DNA from: Acanthaster planci | Taxonomy: Eukaryota > Echinodermata > Asteroidea > Valvatida > Acanthasteridae | Length of the DNA: 62,000 nucleotides | Direction: 5' to 3' | Assembly (NCBI RefSeq): GCF_001949145.1 | Contig: NW_019091388.1 | Location: forward strand, 935,735 to 997,734 | Shown here: positions 12,471 through 25,135 of the stretch, one piece after another | Numbering within the stretch: position 1 is the stretch's first letter | How the letters are laid out: the number at the start of each line of letters is the position of its first letter | Position numbers and translations under genes: made by a program | Notes under the pieces: model-generated | Told to the model about the DNA's origin: nothing | The model's database searches: none | What the model saw: only the letters and a program-made list of their open reading frames with translations

Positions 12471-14182
12471 TCACTAGAACTCTTCTGATTTGCTTCTAGA
12501 GTGGTACTAATTCAATACTCCCTTGTCTTAGCAATCTTGAATTCTATGCCTTGAACTTCATCTGTGAGCATAAAGTTCTCCAGTCGGCAATAATGTATAT
12601 GCACATGTACTTGTACATTCACTGAAGGGTGCACCCTCGCAAAAAGGCCCGAAATATGTCCGCCGAGCTCATTAATAAAAGTTATACACTCAAAATATTC
12701 TATATTGAAATTCCCGAGAACCATGATGAAATGGAGGAATTGGAGAAATACGGCACTGAATCTCTGGCCCGGACTTTGGGATCCCAATTCTGAGCAATTT
12801 GGGTGCAGTTGGGTCCGAAAGTGGCATTATTTGGCCGTTTTGCAGAGGGATGTTTTTCGAAATGGCTCCTTTTCTGGGCAGGGACATTTTCTTCATTTTA
12901 GGGGTGGTCTGCTTCTGGTGAAAATTTCTCAAAAATTCATTGGTCAACCCCCCGAAAATTAAAAGGAATATGAAAGGGGACATGTCGATCATCGTGTTTC
13001 TGTGCAGCCTGGACACCTGTGAGAGTTGTGAGTATTTTTAAAATAATTGCGAAGAGTGGGGATTTATCATGGCTGTCTATGGGAATTTATTTGTAGTGGT
13101 GCACCCTGAAGGCCCTTTTACACGTGCTGGAAACTCACATCTGCGATGGTGTCACAAGGTGCCTGCCACAAAGCACTGGTATGCCTGTGATGAAATTGCA
13201 GGCTTTCACATGATAGAATGCAGAAATTAGCAAATATCCAACATTTTGCCACATTTTACATGTACATTTGTAACTCTGGTATGACGATATTATCTGAATG
13301 GTGGAATTATACAGTACCAGCAAGTTTCCTGCCATACACAATGTTCGTCCAGCTGTCTGTATTGGATTTAAGTTTGTCAAATTGCCAACAGTCTCTGTAA
13401 GTTTTGCCCAAAAAAGGCCAATGTGAACACAGCTTAGAGTGCCTGATTGTGGCAGTTTATGACATGACAGATTCCCTCTACGAATGAGTAGACCAACTGC
13501 TCGAAAGGATGGTTGTTGGATTTATAATGTCAGGTTTCAATTTCGTTTTCAAAAAGTGTTGTAAAAAAATTTTTCTTCTGATTAAATAGCCCTAAAAAAA
13601 ATTATTTTTACAAAGGAAAGTTAAGTCCAATATTTCATGGAACAGATAATTTCACCTTCTCTAGCATTCACGGCTCTGGAAGACGCATTCTCATTAGGGA
13701 AAGTAAGGCCTGAAATTTACAGGTCTGATTCCGCCCCTGGAATATAAAACACATGATGCTAAATGTTGCACAGAACCAGATAGCAACAAAGCTATCATTA
13801 ACGGGCAGTATATTTTGTGCATTTTCATGAAACTTTATTTCGCACGATGGCAAAATCAAAGGTCTGTATGCGTAATGGCTTCAACACACAGTGCCCCCCA
13901 AAAAATTGCATGCAGTTTACATTCACATAATCAAATGTGGTGATAATCACATGGATTCTGCAATATAATTTGATGCGAAATTTTGGAGGAGGTCGTGATC
14001 TGTGCGATGAACACACCGGAATCATGAGAATGGTTGCCCGGAATACACTTTTACACAACATGACATCCCTGCATTTGTGACATCTACAGTGTATACCATT
14101 TCATCGCAAGGGACCCGTGTTTTCAGAACTCATATGAACGGGCCATCAGCCTCCTGGTATCCTCAAAAAGACTTTAATTTAA

Positions 14183-14397
14183 CCCCAACTGCCCAATGGT
14201 TGCTGGACCTAACCTTCCCCATTCACACAAAGTTAAACACCCATATGGGACTATGTGCACAAAGGCTGGAGTTTTTCCGAGGTATGCCAAAACCAATGCA
14301 AAAGCCAGCTGTCTGGGCCTACCAGACCTACGGTGTATTCCCACAGAATTAAACACTTTACTACTGTTTAATTCTGTGTGGTTGAGGAAGGGTAGGG
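14183..14397. mobile_element. piggyBac-type MITE, copy 2
   Basis: This 215-bp element is closely similar to 10816-11030 along its whole length. It is preceded by TTAA (14179-14182) and followed by TAAA (14398-14401), a target site with one base changed. Both copies share an extra 24-bp block at the left end (TGCCCAA...GGACCTAAC), so they came from the same internally altered master copy. Confidence 0.8.
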
Positions 14398-17300
14398 TAA
14401 ATTAATGTAAGCTGAAAGTGAAACCAACCGCATTCTCCTCACATAAACTCAATGAAAAATGTTACAGTCACCTACGTACATGTACAAAAGTACAGTGTAG
14501 CTTAATGTATTACATATAAGTCAACTTCAGGGCAAATACCAGTATTAACACAGCCTGGCCTGGGGCATTCTCCTGGTATTGACAGGTAGATCTGTAATCA
14601 TCATTGCTAAGCTGTGGTAACTATTGGCAAGCTCAGTCAAACCAAATGAAAACAACAAAGTTTATATTACAACCGGTAGTACTCTCCAGTCCACCAATAA
14701 AAAAAAAATACCCTCCATCCTTGCAATACGGCCTTTCAGGTTACTTTACAGCCTACATGTACAGTACATGTTGGTAGCCGGTTGCTGTGAAAAGGTTATC
14801 CTGACAAGATCAGCACACAAACCCCTGGGGTCCAGTTTTTATGTCCATCAAATTCCTATACAAACTTCGTTCAAGCAGGGTTCAAGTTAGTCAACACCAC
14901 TACTGTATGTGTGCGTGTACGTGTAACGGTACAGCACATGTAGGTGTGCAGGCATGACAAGCACTCTCTACACATGTGTACTGGTACATACTAGTACATG
15001 GTACATGTATCTTGCAGTACCAACCTAACCATACACATGTAGAACACAGAATAAATACAATGTATTACTGTCAACCTTTTTGTGAACACTGTGCACTGAT
15101 GGCATGATAGTCATTCCTTGCAAGCAACAGTTTCAGAAAAAAAATGAAAGTTATTTAAACACAAACTTCTTCATATCCACGCCACCAGACTGTACATGTA
15201 TTTGCGGGGTACCCAATTTTAGTCGTATTCCTGAACGTATTGTATACATTTGAAACTTTTAATGAGATGGTACCAGGTGATGCTGGGGGTCGAATTGAAA
15301 TCATAGAACAGAGTCTGGTTAACGTTTTCAAATGAATACACTACAGGTACATTGGGGAATCTGACCGACATTGGGTCCCCCCGCCAATACGGTTCATTGT
15401 AGGATGTACAATACCACTAATTTAATAATTTGGTGCCATAGAGATGTTCCCCGACTTGTATTTTGTACATGTATGGTGTTGACAAAAGGCTTTCAAAGAA
15501 ATTCACAAGCTTACACGTACATATATGTATATGTATATGTACATGTACTTGGGTGGGATACATTGTATGAACCAACAACTTTCTGCACAGAAGTTTAAAG
15601 GCAGAGACTGATGATAGCATTTGAACAGTGAACAGAATACACTCAATTTTTCCAAAGTGAACTTAAACAGAACATTAAAACCTGCAACACAAGGCAACAG
15701 CTGATTAAGCATTAATTTGCATTAATTTCTGAAGGTACACAGTTAAGTTCTCTACATTCTCCCACTGGTTTCTGATGACACTTTATACATTTTACTTTTT
15801 CTTTTTATTTCAAAGCCCCCAATAGTTCACAATGCCTGTGAACTTGGCATGTGTTGTAGAAAATATTCCAGCCACAAGGGTCAATATAAAACACCTGGCT
15901 TTCTTTTTACAAACACAGTGGGTGTATAAACTTCAATATTCCCCCACTTACTGTTAATGTTCTTTGGTTTTTCTTTTTTCAAGAGGGAAAGAGCTGGTCA
16001 CTAAGCACAGCAACGCCATGAACTTGGCCTGCAAATAAAATACCCTTGGTTTAAAACCAGACAGTAGAAATACATGTAAGTAAAGGTTCATGTACCAGGA
16101 TTCTGAGGTTATGTAAATACATATATGTACACATGAACTTTGAACTACAGTAATTATGGCAATTGTCTGACGTAATGTGTACCTTGTATGCATAAATGCA
16201 CAGATTTCTGCGTATTTTTTCTCAGAATTTTACGTGTATACAACATGGCAATAAAGCCTAAAAGTCTGGAGTAATTACAATTCATATTTGTACGGGCGGG
16301 GATTCTTGCCACCAGTTGCTGGAAATCACTATGTGTCATGTTGGCTATACAGAAAAATCTTTCTTATTGTTGTAATTCCATTAGGATTGCAACAGTGATA
16401 TGTGTACTTCTATTAACACCAACAGATTTGTTGTCCTCATAGTCCATCGGAAATAGTCTTTTTGTATTAGAGTTAATTCAGAGTTAAGTATCACAATACA
16501 CTTTATTTTGTGAAATCGCAACATTTTCATACCTCAGTTACATGTACAAGGCATCAGGACTCACAATGTACATGTGTACATCAGTAGGCTACTGTGCATT
16601 GTTACAACCATGACACAGGCATAAACTCTATCACAGAGTGTGCACATTAGTACATGTAGAACTACAGAAGAAAAATTGATTGGAAAGAGTGATTAAAGTC
16701 ATGGTAACCTTTATACTGTGTATCCACAATACACGTACAGTATAGGCACAAAGTGCAATGCCTGTACTTGGTTTTTTAAATGAAGAACAACAATCTCTCT
16801 TAATCATCTTCTAACCCTTTGAGGTTGTTAATGAAACTATGCTCTTGTAGCAAGATGCTTCTTAGCCGTTTTTAAGAGCACGAAACTCCTCAATGTGGCG
16901 GCAACGTGTACATGTAGCACTGCAAAATCAAAGTGGCTAAAACGATCCTGTAAAAGCAACAAATCCAAACTGAAGACTAACCCGAGGTTTCGGTTCAAAC
17001 TTTGCTGAATTTATGCAACTTATACCCAACGACAAAGTACCCCTCGAAAAGTACCCCCTCACAAAATTGAAAGTTTCAAGAAACAGTTTATTTTTCATTT
17101 TATTTACATGTACATGTACGCTTACAACATGCATTTTTTGTACTGCATTATCAAAGTTTTACCCAACACGACCCAGTTTTGTGCCAGGATCAAAACAATA
17201 AAAGTGAAATGGAAAAAAAAAATCAGCAATCTGTACCACTGTATCTGTCCCAGACTGACCCATGCTGTGTCTATTATTACACTTGGGTACCAGTCAAATA

Positions 17301-20300
17301 TCAAGTTTAGCCAAGAATACCTGTGCATTCATACCACGTTTGTAACACCAGGGGATTAGTAATGCCAGGGCAGGATACTTTATGGCACTTCAAATATTTT
17401 CCTTTTCCAAAGCAACAATAAAAAGCATTCTACGCTTGGTTTTAGTTCTGGCATCTCAGAATCTGAAAAGCAAATAGATGTTATAAACGTTTGTGTGACA
17501 AATTGAAATCATACCAATATGTTAAACCCTCCGGGATGCAACAGAAACCAAGAGTGACACGCACAATTCTGCAACAAAATACTCTCTAATGTCCACTGCT
17601 CAAATCAAACAATCACTCGAGATTCCTCGGATCTTATCACTAATGCATCAATTGGCAATGACAAACTTACATTGAGTCAAGCTAATGGTGATATCATTCA
17701 ACAATACAAGACTGCTAGTCTATTTCTGGGAATACCGGTATGTACAATTTTAAGAATGCCTCCTGGCTGGAGTCGTGAATGACTCTGCATTTACCTCATC
17801 TGATTTAAATAAGAAAAATCAAATTCAGTAAACATTAGAACAACAAAACAAAACAAACACCACTGTATCACAACATAACCCTTCGAGCAATGAAACAATC
17901 AATGCTACTTAATTTCTACAGACACATCCGGCGACCAGAATAACCATAGACGCCGTTACTGCGGGGCCATCCTGTGCGCACGCATGTGGTACATGTACAC
18001 GTGTCCGTGTTGCATTTCTCTCAGACCAATAGGGTGTTGACTCACTAACATGCGCGCACACGCTCAAGTTCAAACTCATGCCTGAGTATGATGGTCCTGC
18101 ACTGCTGCAGATATGGCATCTCCTTTGATTTGTCAACGATGCAATCAAAAATCGTCCACAAAAAAAGGAATTGTCTTTTGTTTTACTTTGTTTGAAATCC
18201 AAACTGCAACTACATTAACTTCCAAATATTCCTGACAAATTTCCCAGGAGATACACACACACACCAATGGAACAGGAAGAATGCACATAAAATGCTCACA
18301 GACACCCACACCAGAGTCTATATACATGTACCAAGTTTCTCAAGGCTACATACACATGTGGGTTTGTTTGACAGCTATAAACTGCGCTGCTTTATTTTCC
18401 CTCTTTTGTCTGTCTGTTATAGCCCTGAACCAGGGAGAACAATGGGGCAAACTTACATTGTTGAACACTATCTACAGCAAACCCCCAAATCTCTGTCCCA
18501 CGGTTGGAGTAGGGCAAGTCGATGTGAAATGTTCCAGAGTGGAGATTTCAAGTTTGATGCACATATATGTACATGTACATGTATCATGCAAGATACTTGT
18601 ACATGTACCAGCAATGACAAAGTTGCTGTTTACTCAGTAAGACGTACATGTAACTATTAGCTTTGAGTCTGAATGAAGACAACTGTACACATTTACATGT
18701 ATATTACTTCAACACCCTCCCCTCCCAAAAAAGGCATAAGGGGGGAGCGGCATATATTGTTTATTCTTGTGAAGGTGCTCCATATTATGCACTTCATAAG
18801 AGGGAAAGTGTGAAGTAATTACATGTAATCTTAATAAAAAGCATAAAAATCATAGGGAAACAATAGCAACCTGAATCATGTTAGCAGTCAAACAGTGTAC
18901 AGTATTGCAATAAAGGCATTATTTATGACATCTCCTTCTTTTTCTGCTTCTACATGTACATTCATACTGTGCAAACACCCTTGGAGGGTTATAAACGTGC
19001 AGGTGTTCTTGCTCTTGGAACGTATCATATTAAATAATGTAAAGTAATGTTAAATTGAGAGGTGCCAGACTATTTTGGGTTCGAAGCCTCACTTTCAGGT
19101 TTTTTTCACATGACTTGAAACATTTAGATATTGTTTGTCACAAACTTTAAATTATTCTTAACCTGAACTGGTATTAATTTGGAATGAATGTTTATTTTGT
19201 TACAGTTTTTTTCACTCTCAGAATACCAGTGCAAAAAGAACACAACAAGTTATTTACGAAAGACGGCAAACCTACCTTTGTTGCGCATGTTCGAGGATTC
19301 CTTCCAAGTCAAGTACCGTATTATATTCCGATAATCCAGGAAGGAATGGGAAATGCTCAATTGTGACAGCTCACACTGAGCAGGGGCTTTACCAGGAATT
19401 TACAACCACCAGTGCTTTATCCGCACATCTGATCATTTCCTTTCCAATGCTTTGTGTTTTCCTATGGCGAACATCAGCCATGAATTCCTGCATGGGGAAA
19501 ACATAAAGAACAACACGGTATAATCAACAATCTCACTGCAAAAATGTTACCTCAAAACTCTAACAGAAAAATCACAAGGCAACATTTTTTCCATTGTCTC
19601 TGTATCATTTCCCTTCAAATCCCTAACATGCAAGCCAATACATGGATAATGCTAAGGGAAAAACATGATGTGAGACCAAGACATTAGTAAGATCGTTAAT
19701 TATGAGTCTAACAACAGCCGACCAAAAACTAAGCCTCAGGGGTGGTGAGATACGGTACATTCACGTTGGTGTAATGTGTGTGTGTCTAACAAAGAAACTG
19801 ATGAATATTACATGACCAACCACATCATGGGATGTCAATATCAGGCACTTTCTTCATGTTACATGCATCTTTGGAGGACTGGGTTTGGATATGCAGACAA
19901 GAACAATAGCTATTGCTTTCAGTAAAGTACAGGTACATTTTACTCTTAAAATTTAATGTCAAATATAGAGAAAAGATGTAGGCCTACATGTACATATATT
20001 TGCCTTGTTGAAAAGCAGCAGTCCCTGTAATACAAACATGAAAATCAAAAAATGGTTAAATGCCTACAGGACAGGATGTGATTTAAGTTTTAAAAAACAA
20101 AATGAACCTGAGAGTTCAAAAGAACAATTATATGCATGATATTAATTCTTATTCACCAAGGTACAATGTACATGTGAACATACATGCCCATAATGTATAT
20201 GTACATACTGTACCTGTATACACACACAATGGGCACAATTCTTTGAGAATATTTGCATGAATCTGCAAAAAAATTTATAAAAATAAAAAATAAAAAATGC

Positions 20301-20645
20301 AGGAATTGAAATCATTTCAGACGGGGGACAACGGGCATTATGCACAGCAGAAAGCGAGCAAGCAAGCCCATGACTCACATCTTGTAAAATATGCATACAT
20401 GTTTTGATTTTATAACTAAATGTGCATGGTGCTAAGTTGTGTCTGATGTTTCCTCAACATTTTATGTGTACCACCTGTACATTTCTGTTTTCGTCTGGGA
20501 AAACCCCATCATAACAGCACATCTACAGTACTGTTTATATACATGTACAATGTAGAGTGTAATGCACACACATGCAGGTACCGGTACCACTAAAGAAAGT
20601 AACTGAATTTACCTGAGATGAGGACAAAAATCAACAAACATGACA

Positions 20646-20884
20646 TAAATTATATATAACGGTTTGCCCGTACCCAACATATATTAATAAGCACTGTATG
20701 CTCAGTGCTTGTCCGAGAACTTGCGAAAAAAAACCTCACAAGCTTACTCGGGTGGGACTCAAACCCACGACCTCCTGCTCACCAGTGCAGATGNNNNNNN
20801 NNNNNNNNNNNNNNNNNNNGAACTATTTTCATACAGTGCTTATTAATATACGTTGGGTACGGGCAAACCGTTATATATAATTTA
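20646..20884. mobile_element. Long inverted-repeat element with a tRNA-like core and assembly gap
   Basis: Arms 20646-20700 and 20830-20884 are inverted copies of 55 bp with one mismatch. The core holds a minus-strand sequence resembling a tRNA T-arm/B box (GGTTTGAGTCCC, within 20754-20772) and is interrupted by 26 N. The near-identity of the arms points to recent origin or to gene conversion between the arms. Its superfamily is unclear, and the gap may hide core sequence. Confidence 0.7.
20794..20819. other. Assembly gap (26 N)
   Basis: A run of 26 undetermined bases lies in the centre of a strong inverted repeat, where hairpins often stop sequencing. Its true size may differ. Confidence 0.98.
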
Positions 20885-21451
20885 CATCTTCCCAACGCAA
20901 AAATACATCTTGAAAACATGACATACATGTACCTGAGTACTGCACACACAAACATGTACAGTATTAGGCCTTGTGGTAGTTACATGTACATGTACATATG
21001 ATACACTTTAGGGTCTAGAGCCAACTTAGAATCTACATGTACATGTACGGAGGCAATGCATACATGTACATTGTGCATGTGCTTGCTGTGACAGTTTAAA
21101 ACATCACCCCACACAGAATTACAAAACATCAAATTGTCAGTAAAACTAGTAAAACTACACTGGACTGCAGGTTTACAGATTGTGTGGATCTGAAATGAAG
21201 AGATCTCCAACGGAACATTCCCACTGGTATCTTATGTAGAATGTTTTGATTGAGTATATATTAATTTGATATTTTAGCACAATAGCGTTTGTGTTATACA
21301 CTGTACATGTATTATGTGTGGCTAGGCTATATGCAACAAAATGATTTACAACAAAAGAAGAGCTGTACATCACAGCTTCAACACACAGATGAAAAACCAA
21401 TGCAAGTGTTCTGAGTCCATTTTCATACTGCTGCTTAGCACATGCTGACAG

Positions 21452-21669
21452 AGGGTCCACGTATTTCATGGAGACAGTAAGCAGCAAGCACAGCCAATTT
21501 GCTCAAACTCAGTAATGTGCATGCAACAACAGAAATCTCTATACGCGTGCAACCGTCAGCACAACCACATCAAGCGTTACCATGAAATGGTGCTTAAGGG
21601 GAACAAATTTTTCTGCTTAAGTCAGCACGACTTTTTAAACTGATAAGCAGTTCCATGAAATTGGGCCCT
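21452..21669. mobile_element. MITE family B, copy 1 (uninterrupted)
   Basis: This 218-bp repeat has ends that are inverted relatives: left AGGGTCCACGTATTTCATGG, right complement AGGGCCCAATTTCATGGAAC. It is related to 27061-27461 over its full length apart from an insertion there. There is no coding capacity. I recall sequences like GGGCCCAATTTCATAGAGCT as common repeat ends in echinoderm genomes, which is weak support for the host group. Confidence 0.65.
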
Positions 21670-23044
21670 GAACTGATCCCAGAGTAAATGTCATTTCTAT
21701 AAACTGAGGTCTACCAAGCAGGCAAGTCAAAGATGATTTCTGTTCTCCCAAACTCGTGCATTACCAATAACAAATGTGGGCAACTTACAAATAAGAAACA
21801 TTTCACCAGAATCAATCTATTTCAGGGTATTCCCACGACATGGGTCCATGGTGGGTTAAATGAGACAAGGATATTGCAACAACTGAAGAGGTGAGATTAG
21901 CAGTGTTGGTACATGTATATCAATTTCAAAGAAAGCCCATTCCTTGGATATTTTTTAAATCCATTTCTAATCCTTGCATGGTACCATGTGATACCACTTC
22001 AAAGAAACTTCCTACATTACATGAAATTTGCAGAAATCTTGTACAAACATATGTACATGTACACACTACAGCTCAAGTGTGATCTGTACAGAATGTTTCA
22101 AGAATACAGCCAAAAATATGGTCATTATTTAGTCAAACAGCTGTAATTCTAGTCAGCCTGCCTTCGGCCACCTTTCTCCTGCTGAGAACTGAGCGTGTTA
22201 ATTTTCCCCAACTCCGAGTTCACACAATGGACAAAGTGAAGACCAAGTAGGCAATCCTACACAGCAGGACAAATTGCCTGGGCAGCAGGGCAAGGTTTAG
22301 CTCAGCAGACCTTGGTATCGCCCATATTTTCCAACCTAAACATGCCGGTAGCTAATAACACACCAGTGCCTAAAGGCCAATTCTTACTCTCAACATTTGT
22401 GAATGAGTACTTTAGCTGCTCAGCAGCTCAAGAAATCTGGACCAAGGCAGAACAGATATTCTTTCAGCGTTTAGAACTTGTGGCTTTTGGTTTGCAAACT
22501 AAAGTCAGCTAGTGTCACAAGTAACCCAGTGTTGCAGCTTGAGAGATGAATTACACAGGCAACTGGCTAGTAATCTGATACAGATGCCTATAGGTATGAG
22601 TAACACCATGTCCATGACAGTCCATCTGTCTATTGAATAAGTTCAGAGTAAATCTAGGTTATTGAGCTGAGTGGTCAACCTCAGAAAGAACTACATGTAA
22701 TGGTGGCACTTACATAACTATTCAATAACTATTTCAAATTTGAAAGGCCTTTTAACTTTACATGTAACTCCAACAACATCAATTACAGCTCCTCAAAAAA
22801 AATGTTCAATTCATTCATTACACATGTGGTGATTACAGGGGAATAGAAACTGAACTCAAATTACAGCCCTTTCATTGTTTGACAATGTCAGCCATTTTGT
22901 ATGAGCAGCCAAAGTTTGCAGAACATTCTCCCGCTGCCGACAACAGCTTTTATATATTTGTACATTTGGTCCACTTAATTAAAGAGGGAGGAACAAGTGG
23001 GCTTTCAGGCATATTTGTGCTGTTAAACCATAGGAGGGTTTTAA

Positions 23045-23360
23045 CCTAACAGTACCGGGTGTTGTTTGGCTTAGAGTACTCAGTACTACAAAATGCTACG
23101 TAACTATCTGAGCCCGAAGGACCTACATATACCATATAGCGCTACAAATTATTACTTCTGGCTAGGTTTATTCCGTTGTTACTCGTACAGAGAGTAATGA
23201 AACCATGCATTCATAGTGCCACAACACTGTATGGTACATTGTCTTCTCTATTGTTTTTTATGGCGTCAGAGAATAATAATGTCATGTCCTCTTAGAAGCG
23301 ACAGGGCTGGGTACTAAATTTTACTACTAAGTAGTACTTTGTCTATTCGGGACTGTTAGG
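23045..23360. mobile_element. Possible second piggyBac-type MITE family
   Basis: The left end CCTAACAGTACCG follows TTAA (23041-23044). The right end is the inverted CCTAACAGTCCCG, followed by TTTAA. The ends match at 12 of 13 bases and the 316-bp interior has no gene. The right-hand TTAA is imperfect and there is no second copy in the window, so this is tentative. Confidence 0.42.
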
Positions 23361-24874
23361 TTTAAAGAGGGTTGAACAAGTGTTTTACTTAAATATATTT
23401 ATTACATGTAATTAATATTTTAATAGCTGCATCACTGTGATGATCTAACACTTTCTGAATTTGTTTCTCGGTTTTGTACTGGTGGCCAGGCACAGTTTTA
23501 TAGCCACTTTGAGCAGATTTACTCGTTGGTACATGTAGTTACTACAACTTTTAAGACATGAATCACAAGAAAAGTCTTCACACTTTACTTTTGGAGGTCA
23601 TATGCGAAAAAGTATATTTTAACAACTTGATACGTACATCTATGTGTAGGTAAGACTCTATACCAGGGCCAACAATGTTCTGAAACATGTATATTCCCGT
23701 TAAATTTCACAGATACACAGCTCAACACCTAATATTTCAACATATTTATGGCAAAAACAACACCAGTATCTTATTCCAGACAGGCCTACAATGATAGTGT
23801 CATTGTGTTTACTGTATTTGTCTTCAGCGAAATCAAATCACGAAAACGGCAGATGAGGTATTTTGAAAATGGTCGAACCAAGATGCGGAGCAAGTGTGGT
23901 CATCGTGGGCACAACACGGGTGGAACCTGATAAACACGAACAGCATGAACAGACGATGAACGGAGTAACAGTCAATGGGTGGAAGTAAGAAATTGGCGAG
24001 TAAAATCTCTCTTTTTTTAAAGTACTGTATCTTAATGGTCTGAGACCTTATTATCCAACTTTTTAAGAGGTATAGATTAATCGGGTTTGCTGACAAGGGA
24101 AAATTTGATTTACGCCTAAACTAAAAGTAATATACATGTAGCCTTATATTAATAGTAATTTTTACACCACTAAATTATTTCACAACAAAAATCCGATTCC
24201 AAAACCCCATAGCGTTAGTGGGCTGTTACAACACCATGTAAACGTATGTTCACATTTTTATCAAACATTTTTTTCTTTGTTAATTGTTGTATGTAGATGA
24301 CTTATATGTAACGTTTTTGTCTTACATGTCCAGTTATGTCTGTATAGGGGCTCCAACTTGACAAGCTGTGCTTCTTGGTGGTGGTGGTCCCTCCACCTTT
24401 GTGTGAGAAATAAAACCTTGTTGACTCAAAGTCACACGGAGTAGTGACTTTGAATTCTCAAAGTAGGCCTAAACCCAGACCACCAAATTTTCATGAGGGC
24501 CAGTGCAGTGCATTTCCCCCTGGCATGACCATGATGAATGGCCCTGCGGGGACATTGAAGTTAATTTCGACCCCTGTTAACATGGTTAATTGGTTGAATT
24601 AACTGATGTTCAATTCAGGAAAAAAGGAATCCCCAAAGTTGAGAATTATCTAATGGTCCATACTTTGAGGAACCTGCCATATACGAACATCATTCTTTTC
24701 CCGAAAATGATATCGTGGTTATACTGCACGGACCATTACTATGCATGAACTGAAAAATACGATTGCCGGAGGCCGGACGGCCTTCATGACCATGTTCTCT
24801 TTAATTCAATAATGCATGTAGGCCTGCTTTAACATCAAGCAAAGACTTCAAGCTTTTGCTCTATGCTAACTTAC

Positions 24875-25000
24875 CGTTCATTTTCTTTATCATATTCTCA
24901 GAGCCTTCGTCAGATTAAAAAGCTCAAAATTCCAGTATTACAACACTGCCAGTTGTCCCGCTTATGAATGGAACTCTCTTCCGCCATAATGGTATCACTT
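24875..25000 (-). other. Candidate first exon, minus strand (probably of the AKAP13-type gene)
   Basis: On the minus strand, sequence ATGGCGGAAG near 24993 (an ETS/YY1-like start-site motif) leads to ATGATAAAGAAAATGAACG and then donor GTAAGTTAG (GT at 24874-24873). The first ATG opens a short frame that stops. The second, at 24893, reads MIKKMN and leaves the exon in phase 1, which does not match the phase 0 start of exon 2989-3139. So this exon is either 5' UTR or is followed by another small exon. The 5' limit is a guess. Position and strand suit the AKAP13-type gene. Confidence 0.4.
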
Positions 25001-25099
25001 TCCTTAGCTGGTTTCCTCCAACCACTTTGCAGTTTCTCGATCTCTTTTCAAGGAAACAATTACATGCTGTTGAGTACCAGCTACAAGAATATACCACCG

Positions 25100-25135
25100 A
25101 TGAGTGACGTCACACAAACTTTGTCACGTGACATA
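25100..25135 (-). promoter_or_regulatory. CRE and palindromic E-box cluster
   Basis: A full CRE (TGACGTCA, 25105-25112) sits 10 bases from the palindrome GTCACGTGAC (25123-25132). The latter is the consensus recognised by USF and MiT/TFE (CLEAR-type) bHLH factors. The pair lies about 110 to 130 bases upstream of the minus-strand ATGGCGGAAG motif, where a proximal promoter would be expected. Function is inferred from motif and position. Confidence 0.5.

Larger units (their letters stand above)
3140..24874 (-). other. AKAP13: Large putative first intron of the AKAP13-type gene
   Basis: About 21.7 kb separate the recognised exon at 2989-3139 from the candidate first exon at 24.9 kb. I found no splice-bounded exon with a family match here, although one short coding exon in phase 0 may be hidden. 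The stretch carries several transposon-derived repeats (7322, 10816, 11038, 14183, 20646, 21452 and 23045) and very dense ACATGTAC clusters, especially between 8 and 10.7 kb. The many short open frames rich in YMYMYVHVH are translations of that repeat. Confidence 0.45.

Noticed and set aside
12570-13120. Possible element bounded by GTGCACCCT words
   Set aside because: The word is short and itself partly palindromic; arms do not extend and no second copy was seen.
19070-19095. tRNA-like GGTTCGAAGCC
   Set aside because: No acceptor stem, A box or matching arms around it.
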